Source of the DNA: CAZLXG01 sp964563585
Lineage (GTDB): Bacteria; Bacteroidota; Bacteroidia; Flavobacteriales; Flavobacteriaceae
Assembly (NCBI GenBank): GCA_964563585.1
Contig: CAZLXG010000085.1
Coordinates: 1-6,044 of the forward strand
Length of the DNA stretch: 6,044 nt
Direction: 5' to 3'
A model generated the notes under the pieces. The model had not been told where the DNA came from. It was given only the letters and a program-made list of their open reading frames with translations, and ran no database searches. Both the position numbers and the translations under genes were made by a program. Shown here piece after piece: positions 1 through 5,789 of this stretch (position 1 is the first letter of the stretch; each line of letters begins with the position of its first letter).

Positions 1-2471
1 GCATTGTAAATATATGTACTTGCTTTTTCAGGGTTTTCAAAGGTAGTCGCATCATACAATTGTGTACAATCATCTATTGTTTTACTACGTTGTATTGGAT
101 GAATACCTTCACTTCCTCTACGATTGCTGAATTCGTACCCTAAAAATGCTTTTTCTTTGTTCTTTTCTCCTGTTTTTATTAAAACCACTTTTTGTTTAAG
201 TGTGATAATAAAATAAAGCAATTTGTTTTGTTCTAAAGCTAAAATATTAGTCCATTTTCCTTGCTCGTTTTTGGCTTTTACTTTTTTATCGTACTCTTGA
301 AATAATTCGTGATTTTTAATAGCTTCATTTGGTGATTTTTGTAGTAGGGTTTTATAATCATCAAGTGAAATATTCTCCCAAACGTGAGCAATGTATTTTT
401 CTAACGGATTTTCTATTCCATTAATTGTAACGTCTTGTAGATTGGTAAATAGTCTTTTTACCGCTTCTTCAATGTTAAAAGCATCTGCATTATTTCTACG
501 TTTTAAAAATAAGGTAACAGTATTCGTTCCTGTTGCCATAAACGTATTAGAACCCATTTCTGTAATGGCTAGAATATCAAAATACTTTAGAATTATTTCT
601 CTTGTTTGTGTATAAATACCAGAATTACTTAAAATACTACTTGGTAAAATAATACCAGCAACTCCGCCATCTTTTAAAAGTTGTTTTGTTCTTTCAATAA
701 ATAAACATTCTATCTCGCTACTTTGGTCGGTTAATCTATCATATAAATCAAATGCTTTCTTTGATCTCTCATCATCCATTTGACCTTTAAACGCAGACAC
801 AGAATAAGGCGGATTTGAAATTATAACATCAAATTGCTTATTATCTTGCGGATAAGTTTTGTCTGTTTCTTTTAGTAAATCTTTAAATTCGGTAGAAGTA
901 GAAAAATCGCCTAAACCATCTCCGTGAATAACTTTCGCTAAACCGTCTCCGTGTAAATAACAACTTACTTTTGCTGTTTTTACTAAACGGTAATCTTTTT
1001 CTATACCATAAACATAATCTTCTGCCCAATCAAACTGTACCCTTTTAAAACCATCTAAAAGTTTTCTTGTTTGGGGTTTGAATTTATCTAATTCAAGTTT
1101 GTCAATGTGTTTTTGTACTTCTTCCATTGACTCCGTAATGAAATGTCCACTTCCTGCTGCGTAATCAATTATAGTAGGTAATAAGTCTTTTTTATTTCCT
1201 TCAGCAATCTTTTTATTTGTAATTTCTTGAAGAGGAAGACTTTTAATAATAAAGCGAGCGATTGGAACAGGAGTGAAAAATTGTCCAGATTCTTGCTTTA
1301 AACCAGTAGTCAATAATAATTCGAAGAAATCACTTAAAAATTGTTGACGGTAATTATATCGTATTTGATAAACTTGTAATAATTCAACAACTTCTTTTAC
1401 GACCTTTGCATTCTCTTTAAAAGAAGCATCATCAAAGACTTCTTTTATTGCAAATTCATTATTCTTTTTAAGGCGAATTTCAGTTAATATGTCCTTTATT
1501 TCATCTCTATATTTTTCTTGGACTTGTTGAAATCTTTTATCAAATTCATCATCATTAACATCTGTAACTTCTTTTTCTAAAAGTTCCTTCATTCCTCTTC
1601 TGTAAAGGTCTGTTAATCTTTTTTGAAAAGATATATGATTGTCTTGTCCTTCAATCCATTGAAAATGGAGTTGTTCATCATCATCACGATTTTCGTCTAC
1701 TATTTTGCATAAGAATAAAGTAAATATTTTATTAAATGCATTTGGTTTGTCTGAAACAACATTATGTCTTAAAATCTCCAAGAATCGATTAAAAATATGA
1801 CTACTATCTTCTTGTTTTAAAACTTTTAAATCATTCCTTGTTAGAGCTTTACTTTTGAATTCATAAGTCGTTGCCCAATCTTCAAAAACTCCATTTGATT
1901 TTGGTTGTTTGTTCCAACGTTCAAAGAAGTCTTTTACATTTCCTGTTTGTCTGTAGTCATCTTCAATCTTTACAATTTCATTTCTGTATTGTATTTCTTT
2001 TTCGTTCAATTCAGAAGCATACAGCATAATCACATCTGCATTTTTATCTTGTTGAAAATAAGTAAATAATTGACCTCCATTTTTTTCTAAATTCTTGAAT
2101 TCTTTGTTAAATTCTGTTCCCCAAGTTTTACATTCTATCATTAAGTATGCAGAGCCATTATGACGAGTAACTAAAACATCCAAACGCCCACTTGTTCCGT
2201 GTCCCGTTTTCCAAGTTTTTTCTAAAGTAATATTTTGAGGTTTATATCCTTTTTCAAGTAATCTATCAACACATTCTAAAACAACCCAGTTTTCAGCTTG
2301 TGAAAAGTTCTGAGTAGTTTTACTTTCAGCTTTTATTTTGTTTCCAAAATTAAAAAATTCTTTTTCAAAGTCTACTTCAATAGCGTATTTACTATATTTC
2401 TTTTGAAATATTCCAGAAGTATTTTCTTTAGGTGTAAATCCTAATGCTTGTATGAGTTTTTTATATTTCAT
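1..2471 (-). CDS. Fused restriction nuclease / N6-adenine DNA methyltransferase, partial (C-terminus beyond left edge)
   Basis: Single-chain restriction-modification enzyme, 823 codons visible from the ATG at 2469-2471, with no stop before base 1. Domain order: an N-terminal HsdR_N-like nuclease with a PD-(D/E)XK core, D98 in GRLDVLV and E113-C114-K115 after a hydrophobic strand (YLMIECK). Next comes a helical HsdM N-terminal-like region around 225-265 (HNVVSDKPNAFNK). The methyltransferase follows: GQFFTP at 396-401, AdoMet-binding motif I DYAAGSGHF at 436-444, and catalytic motif IV NPPY at 553-556, the gamma-class arrangement of adenine-N6 enzymes. The visible end (LGYEFSNRRGSEG) resembles the segment preceding target-recognition domains in type IIG proteins, but none is in view. 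It should methylate one adenine motif and cut unmodified DNA. It lies 5 nt after an XRE regulator gene and is presumably cotranscribed with it. The class is inferred: type IIG or IIB (BcgI-like), or an unusual type I subunit with a separate S gene. All motifs examined are intact and I saw no frameshift. Confidence 0.9.
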   Translation of the reverse strand, partial: MKYKKLIQALGFTPKENTSGIFQKKYSKYAIEVDFEKEFFNFGNKIKAESKTTQNFSQAENWVVLECVDRLLEKGYKPQNITLEKTWKTGHGTSGRLDVLVTRHNGSAYLMIECKTWGTEFNKEFKNLEKNGGQLFTYFQQDKNADVIMLYASELNEKEIQYRNEIVKIEDDYRQTGNVKDFFERWNKQPKSNGVFEDWATTYEFKSKALTRNDLKVLKQEDSSHIFNRFLEILRHNVVSDKPNAFNKIFTLFLCKIVDENRDDDEQLHFQWIEGQDNHISFQKRLTDLYRRGMKELLEKEVTDVNDDEFDKRFQQVQEKYRDEIKDILTEIRLKKNNEFAIKEVFDDASFKENAKVVKEVVELLQVYQIRYNYRQQFLSDFFELLLTTGLKQESGQFFTPVPIARFIIKSLPLQEITNKKIAEGNKKDLLPTIIDYAAGSGHFITESMEEVQKHIDKLELDKFKPQTRKLLDGFKRVQFDWAEDYVYGIEKDYRLVKTAKVSCYLHGDGLAKVIHGDGLGDFSTSTEFKDLLKETDKTYPQDNKQFDVIISNPPYSVSAFKGQMDDERSKKAFDLYDRLTDQSSEIECLFIERTKQLLKDGGVAGIILPSSILSNSGIYTQTREIILKYFDILAITEMGSNTFMATGTNTVTLFLKRRNNADAFNIEEAVKRLFTNLQDVTINGIENPLEKYIAHVWENISLDDYKTLLQKSPNEAIKNHELFQEYDKKVKAKNEQGKWTNILALEQNKLLYFIITLKQKVVLIKTGEKNKEKAFLGYEFSNRRGSEGIHPIQRSKTIDDCTQLYDATTFENPEKASTYIYN

Positions 2472-2476
2472 AATAA

Positions 2477-2800
2477 TTAGAATTTAATTTTTCCTTGCTT
2501 TGAGTTAATTTCTCTCAAGTAATTTGTTTGACTTTCTGCAACAGCAAAAACATTTTCAGAACAATTATGTTCATATGCTTCTTTTGCAAATTTGTCGGCA
2601 AAATAGAGGTCTTTTAGAACTTCAAAGTCCAATTCAAAAAGTTTAGATAATTGCTCTAATTTTGAGAATGAGAAGTTCTTTCGGTCATTTTCAATTCCAC
2701 TAACAGCAGGAGTATTAATTTTTATGAGAGCTCCAAATTCGGTTTGACTCCAACCTTTTTTCTCTCTTTCTGTTTTTATGAATTTACCAAAACTTCCCAT
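2477..2800 (-). CDS. XRE-family HTH regulator, probable controller of the adjacent restriction-modification gene
   Basis: A 107-aa cytosolic DNA-binding protein. The N-terminal 60 residues form a Cro/C1-type helix-turn-helix: WSQTEFGALI (17-26) fits helix 2 plus the turn, and NTPAVSGIEND (29-39) fits the recognition helix followed by the conserved IEN. The remaining 45 residues (DLYFADKFAKEAY onward) form an extension I associate with flavobacterial regulators placed before methylase genes; that association is from memory. It is first in the operon and its TAA is 5 nt before the ATG of the nuclease-methyltransferase, the usual place for a controller (C) protein or a repressor of such systems. 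Short inverted repeats overlap the leader and candidate promoter, which would suit autoregulation. The ATG at 2798-2800 was chosen because no upstream in-frame start extends the HTH fold. No strong Shine-Dalgarno sequence is present. Whether it activates, represses or both cannot be read from sequence. Confidence 0.88.
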   Translation of the reverse strand: MGSFGKFIKTEREKKGWSQTEFGALIKINTPAVSGIENDRKNFSFSKLEQLSKLFELDFEVLKDLYFADKFAKEAYEHNCSENVFAVAESQTNYLREINSKQGKIKF

Positions 2801-2805
2801 TTTAG

Positions 2806-2814
2806 AGTATTACT
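2806..2814. repeat. Short inverted repeat AGTA-T-TACT in the regulator leader
   Basis: Perfect four-base arms around a single T, located 6 to 14 bases before the regulator ATG, where ribosome binding would occur. It shares the GTA/TAC core with the repeat at 2838-2847. It could be a second operator half of an autoregulated leader. Its function is inferred from position only. Confidence 0.22.
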
Positions 2815-2837
2815 TATTTTTGTTTTATATATTTTAG

Positions 2838-2847
2838 GTAAAGTTAC
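2838..2847. repeat. Short inverted repeat GTAA-AG-TTAC, possible regulator operator
   Basis: Four-base arms separated by two bases, overlapping the candidate promoter of the XRE/R-M operon. A second small symmetric site, AGTA-T-TACT, lies at 2806-2814, just before the regulator start. Both share the GTA...TAC half-site core, as might be expected of a dimeric HTH operator. Arms this short arise often by chance in A+T-rich DNA, so the assignment is weak. Confidence 0.25.
2839..2846 (-). promoter_or_regulatory. Candidate -7 element for the regulator/R-M operon
   Basis: On the minus strand the bases read TAACTTTA, matching the Bacteroidota consensus TAnnTTTG at five of its six fixed positions. 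It would start transcription roughly 30 nt before the regulator ATG. No good TTTG/TTG -33 element stands at the usual spacing, so this is tentative. It overlaps the inverted repeat GTAA-AG-TTAC, so a bound regulator could block or position RNA polymerase there. Confidence 0.3.
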
Positions 2848-2882
2848 TATTTTTATCTGTATAGGCGATTTTTGACAATTAT

Positions 2883-2903
2883 AAAAATAAGATTATTATT
2901 TTT
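2883..2903. repeat. A/T-only inverted repeat upstream of the R-M operon
   Basis: AAAAATAA (2883-2890), loop GATTA, then TTATTTTT (2896-2903): perfect 8-base arms. With no G or C pair the hairpin would be weak, so it is a poor terminator. It lies upstream of the R-M promoter candidate and could be a protein-binding or bent-DNA site, or merely reflect base composition. Confidence 0.3.
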
Positions 2904-3033
2904 CGAGTTGAAGTAGGAGGGTCAAGCTTTTTTTCAGTATGAAACACAACACATGTTAAACGAAGTTAGCTTTTTTTTCGCACAAAGTCAAGGTTTTATG
3001 ATGCTAGGCTATTTCTAATTTTTATAGAAATGA

Positions 3034-3041
3034 TATCTTTG
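3034..3041 (+). promoter_or_regulatory. Perfect TAnnTTTG -7 element directly before the 131-aa gene
   Basis: TATCTTTG matches the Bacteroidota -7 consensus exactly and ends only 4 nt before the ATG at 3046. With transcription normally starting about 5-7 nt after this element, the mRNA would begin at or next to the start codon and have almost no leader. The -33 position has only a loose TTTC at 3012-3015, with an 18-nt spacer. Confidence 0.6.
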
Positions 3042-3045
3042 TCCA

Positions 3046-3441
3046 ATGAAAAAAGACATTGTAATTCCTAAAGTAGAAAACGTTTTTATAGCTGTTGTTT
3101 ATGAATATAACGACATTTATAAAACAAACGATTGGAACGCTTACATAATTAATAACAAAGATATTGATTTAGAAATGGTACTTATTGTTACCAGTGGCTA
3201 TTCCGAAGAAAAAACAACTTCTGTATTTAGAAAAAAACTAGACAAACTTCCTAAAAAAAGTTATGCTAAAATTGAGTTGATGCAAGAAGAATTGTTTGAT
3301 TTAAACAATACCTTTAAAGTCTCTTTTTTTGAAGATAATGCTATGTTTGATAAAACGTATTTGTTTAGAAAAAACACTATTAATTTAAAGGCATTACAAG
3401 CTATTCCTTTAATGGAAGCGAGAGGTGTTTTGGTTAAGTAA
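3046..3441 (+). CDS. Conserved flavobacterial protein of unknown function (131 aa)
   Basis: I do not recognise a function. The protein is soluble, with no signal peptide or membrane segment, and reads as alternating strands and helices. Strand-like stretches are NVFIAVVYEY (12-21), WNAYIIN (30-36) and MVLIVTSGY (44-52). A basic segment FRKKLDKLPKK (61-71) is followed by an acidic helix (MQEELFDLNN, 79-88) and another strand (FKVSFFED). The C-terminus KALQAIPLMEARGVLVK looks like a conserved tail. From memory, close relatives occur across Flavobacteriia, some filed under phenylalanyl-tRNA synthetase alpha subunit. Nothing here supports that label: there are no class II synthetase motifs and the length is far too short. 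The start at 3046 follows a -7 promoter element almost directly, and the next Met (residue 44) would delete half the fold. It converges on gpsA with a 14-nt gap and no visible terminator between. Confidence 0.85.
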   Translation: MKKDIVIPKVENVFIAVVYEYNDIYKTNDWNAYIINNKDIDLEMVLIVTSGYSEEKTTSVFRKKLDKLPKKSYAKIELMQEELFDLNNTFKVSFFEDNAMFDKTYLFRKNTINLKALQAIPLMEARGVLVK

Positions 3442-3455
3442 AATCATAGAAATTA

Positions 3456-4457
3456 TCAATCCAACTTATCTGTCAGCTTCTTAAATGTTTTTTTTGGGTT
3501 TTTACCTTCATATAAAATACCATAAACTGCATTAATTATTGGTAATTGCGTTTTTTTTGCATTCTTTTTATTTAGTAAAAAAGCACTTTTTGTGGCGTAA
3601 TAACCTTCGGCAATCATACTCATTTCCATTTGTGCAGATTTTACGGTGTAACCTTTCCCAATCATATTACCAAACATACGATTTCGAGAAAACACAGAAT
3701 ATCCAGTAACCAATAAATCACCCAAATACGCAGAGTTATTTATGTTACGTTTCATTTTATGCATCTTTTTAATAAAACGTTTCATTTCCCGAATAGCATT
3801 ACTCATCAATACACTTTGGAAATTATCGCCATAACCTAAACCATGCGCTATTCCTGCGGCTATGGCGTAAATATTTTTAAGCATTACAGCATATTCAACA
3901 CCAATAATATCATCACTGATTTTTGTTTTAATATAGTCGCTACTTAATTTATCAGCAATTTTTTGTGCTTTTTCAGAATCGGAACACGAAATTGTTAAGT
4001 ACGATAAACGTTCTAAAGCAACCTCTTCTGCATGACAAGGACCAGCAATTACAGCTATGTTTTCAAAAGGAATTTTATAAACTTCATGAAAATGCTCGCC
4101 AACCAATAATCCGCTTTCTGGCATAATCCCTTTTACAGCAGATACTATGGTTTTGTTAGAAATATCAACATTGAGCTTTTCTAATTCGCTATGCATAAAA
4201 GCCGAAGGAATAACAAAAATTAACACATCGGCATATGTTGCCATTTCATTAATATCGTTACTTAGTTTTAATTGCTCTAAATGAAACTCAACCGAACTTA
4301 AATAATTAGGGTTATGCTGCTCTTTTAGTAAGTGTTCTTTAGTATAAACACTTCGCATATACCAACCAACTTCATCTAAATTTTCACAAAGCATTTTCAC
4401 AATTGCGGTTGCCCAACTACCAGCACCAAAAACGGCATATTTTAAATTATTACTCAT
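3456..4457 (-). CDS. gpsA: NAD(P)H-dependent glycerol-3-phosphate dehydrogenase
   Basis: Cytosolic enzyme reducing dihydroxyacetone phosphate to sn-glycerol 3-phosphate, the backbone precursor of phospholipids. The 333 aa are full length for bacterial GpsA. The N-terminal Rossmann domain carries the dinucleotide-binding loop GAGSWATA (11-18). The family signatures follow in order: VKGI (108-111) with K109, AGPCHAEEVA (138-147), LKNIYAIAAG (193-202) with K194 as the expected catalytic lysine, GDLLVTGYS (246-254) with D247, and SRNR (257-260) contacting phosphate. Spacing between K109, K194 and D247 (85 and 53 residues) agrees with the family's active-site lysines and aspartate as I know them from the Leishmania enzyme. 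The C-terminal all-helical domain is complete. A basic stretch (KRFIKKMHKMKR, 226-237) lies on the helix after the active-site segment. The gene is transcribed alone, divergent from the lipoprotein gene, with its own -7 element at 4481-4488. Confidence 0.97.
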   Translation of the reverse strand: MSNNLKYAVFGAGSWATAIVKMLCENLDEVGWYMRSVYTKEHLLKEQHNPNYLSSVEFHLEQLKLSNDINEMATYADVLIFVIPSAFMHSELEKLNVDISNKTIVSAVKGIMPESGLLVGEHFHEVYKIPFENIAVIAGPCHAEEVALERLSYLTISCSDSEKAQKIADKLSSDYIKTKISDDIIGVEYAVMLKNIYAIAAGIAHGLGYGDNFQSVLMSNAIREMKRFIKKMHKMKRNINNSAYLGDLLVTGYSVFSRNRMFGNMIGKGYTVKSAQMEMSMIAEGYYATKSAFLLNKKNAKKTQLPIINAVYGILYEGKNPKKTFKKLTDKLD

Positions 4458-4480
4458 AAATAATTATAAGGTTATAGTAT

Positions 4481-4488
4481 CAAAAGTA
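4481..4488 (-). promoter_or_regulatory. Candidate -7 element for gpsA
   Basis: The minus strand reads TACTTTTG, a perfect TAnnTTTG, 23 nt before the gpsA ATG. Transcription would start about 16-18 nt before the codon. At the -33 position there is only a partial GTTTT (minus strand, near 4505-4509). No other perfect match to the -7 consensus was noticed between the divergent genes on this strand. Confidence 0.55.
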
Positions 4489-4604
4489 CGTAAAAATAGC
4501 TCAGAAAACTACCTTAGAGAAAGCGCTTAAATCATTTGTAGAAAATGGGTTTTTAATTTTATTGCAAGCATTGAAGTTTTTTAATCTTGATTATCGAGTA
4601 AAAA

Positions 4605-4612
4605 TATTTTTG
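4605..4612 (+). promoter_or_regulatory. Candidate -7 element for the lipoprotein gene
   Basis: TATTTTTG fits TAnnTTTG exactly and lies 47 nt before the chosen ATG at 4660, giving a leader of about 40 nt. A TTG occurs at 4587-4589, but its 15-nt spacer is shorter than usual. A T-rich match in such DNA can be accidental, so confidence is moderate. Confidence 0.45.
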
Positions 4613-4659
4613 GCACGCGTTTTGAAACTGTGTTATTAATAACCCTAAAAAGCTTGATT

Positions 4660-5604
4660 ATGAAGACATCAAAAATATTTTTATCGTTTGCTTTAATAGC
4701 AACTTTATTTACATCGTGCTACACCGAAGTTGTAGTTGACGATTTTATAGACGAACCAAGTATAACAGTGAACCAACTATTAAACTCATACGAATTATGG
4801 TATGTAGATATTAATAAAACTGTTGGTTACGGCGAAATCCCATTTTTACAAAAGGCATTCACCATTTCGTTTAGAAACGGAACTGTATATGCTAATAATA
4901 ATATTGTTGGTCTAGGCGATAACGGAGGCGGTTTTGGTATTGCTGTTGGAGATTATGATGCCTATGAGATGATTTTAGATGTGTATCATGATATAGATGG
5001 TTATGAAACTTTTGATGTACATCAAATTGACAATAACACCATAGAATTGTACAATCCATATAACGATACGTCTTACTTTTTAGAAGGTTATAGTCGTAAC
5101 ACTTTTGATTACGATTATGTATTCTACGATAATATTCATTATTTCTTACAAGAATATGAAGCTTGGGAAAAAACATATACAAGCGAAGTAGGAGCAATAA
5201 ATGAATTTGATAACGAAAATTATTTACAATTTTTAGCAGGCGGAGATGATGTTACTTTTCAAAGTTCACAAGATGAAAACGGATTAAGCACAAATAACCT
5301 GTATTGGGATTACACAGGAATTTATGGAGTACAAGATGTTGATAACGATATGTACCTAAAGACTTTAACATTAAATTATGATTTCTTAGACAATGAATAT
5401 TTTGAGCTTAGCGTTATAAATGACGGAAAGATAGAGTTATATCATCCAACATCTGGGACAGTTTATGAGTTTGAAGGAAGAGGTTACATAGAGTATTTAA
5501 AAACAGGTAACACAAAAGGAAAAACATCAGTTGTAAAAAATAAAGCGCGTAAGCATAGAAAAGATAAAAAAGATAATCCTAGAGAAAATACTAGGAAAAA
5601 ATAA
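4660..5604 (+). CDS. Predicted envelope lipoprotein with duplicated domain and basic tail (314 aa)
   Basis: The start is placed at ATG 4660, not the in-frame GTG at 4630, because only this start gives a normal lipoprotein signal: MKTSK, hydrophobic FLSFALIATLF, then TSC with lipidated Cys20. The mature part is rich in Asp, Asn and Tyr and consists of two similar halves. Each opens with a YExW motif (44-47 and 166-169) and ends with IELYxPxxxTxY...EGxxY (128-144 and 258-276), offsets of 122 and 130 residues. The likely location is the outer or inner membrane, facing the periplasm or surface. The last 30 residues are strongly basic (KARKHRKDKKD), unlike the acidic body. I recall relatives throughout Flavobacteriia, some labelled nicotinic acid mononucleotide adenyltransferase. 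That label has no support: no nucleotidyltransferase HxGH motif is present and the protein is exported. Function unknown. It is monocistronic, with a terminator 24 nt downstream. Confidence 0.9.
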   Translation: MKTSKIFLSFALIATLFTSCYTEVVVDDFIDEPSITVNQLLNSYELWYVDINKTVGYGEIPFLQKAFTISFRNGTVYANNNIVGLGDNGGGFGIAVGDYDAYEMILDVYHDIDGYETFDVHQIDNNTIELYNPYNDTSYFLEGYSRNTFDYDYVFYDNIHYFLQEYEAWEKTYTSEVGAINEFDNENYLQFLAGGDDVTFQSSQDENGLSTNNLYWDYTGIYGVQDVDNDMYLKTLTLNYDFLDNEYFELSVINDGKIELYHPTSGTVYEFEGRGYIEYLKTGNTKGKTSVVKNKARKHRKDKKDNPRENTRKK

Positions 5605-5628
5605 ATATTTTGTTGGTTACTTAATATG

Positions 5629-5668
5629 GAAACTGTTTAGAGAAAATTCTTTAAGCAGTTTCTTTTTT
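5629..5668 (+). terminator. Rho-independent terminator of the lipoprotein gene
   Basis: The arms at 5629-5644 (GAAACTGTTTAGAGAA) and 5647-5662 (TTCTTTAAGCAGTTTC) pair over 16 positions with two G-U wobbles and no mismatch, leaving an AA loop that would fray at the adjacent A-T pairs. Six T residues (5663-5668) follow at once. It lies 24 nt after the lipoprotein stop codon and separates that gene from the downstream Kbp-like gene. There is no matching A-tract before the stem, so it works for plus-strand transcription only. Confidence 0.9.
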
Positions 5669-5740
5669 ATGTTATCTTTAAAAGGTAATATTAAAAATGT
5701 GACTATTTAACAAAATATGTACAGATTAAATAACACACTT

Positions 5741-5773
5741 TAACCCTTACAAAAACTTATTTAGTAACCCTTA
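5741..5773 (+). repeat. Direct repeat TAACCCTTA, 24-nt period, upstream of the Kbp-like gene
   Basis: TAACCCTTA occurs at 5741-5749 and again at 5765-5773, 16 nt before the ATG at 5790. A 24-nt period (a little over two helix turns) would put both copies on roughly the same DNA face. The core TAACCCT also occurs at 4640-4646, 13 nt before the lipoprotein ATG. It may be an operator, an alternative-sigma promoter part or a leader element. No clear TAnnTTTG lies close to this gene; the nearest near match is TATCTTTA at 5673-5680. Confidence 0.4.
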
Positions 5774-5789
5774 AAAATAAAAAAAGAAC

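Noticed and set aside
391..615. Plus-strand open frame of 74 codons
   Set aside because: It lies wholly antisense to the nuclease-methyltransferase frame, which carries clear family motifs there; no promoter or protein family supports it.
901..960. Near-duplicate HGDGL words within the methyltransferase gene, suggesting a small tandem duplication
   Set aside because: Two HGDG-like motifs in this region are normal for HsdM-type methylases (end of one helix and start of the next strand), so the similarity is a family trait.
3442..3500. T run near 3488-3495 as a terminator for the 131-aa gene
   Set aside because: It lies within the gpsA coding sequence and no stable stem precedes it on the plus strand.
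4521..4528. Palindrome AAGCGCTT between gpsA and the lipoprotein gene
   Set aside because: A single 8-base palindrome without a partner site or link to a promoter element is within chance expectation.
4630..4659. GTG at 4630 as start of the lipoprotein
   Set aside because: It would add ten residues before a textbook lipoprotein signal peptide that begins at the ATG at 4660.
4892..5197. Minus-strand open frame of 101 codons inside the lipoprotein gene
   Set aside because: Its low-complexity Tyr/His/Gln/Arg-rich translation is what the complement of Asp/Asn/Tyr-rich coding DNA gives; the plus-strand frame has a signal peptide, lipobox and internal repeat.
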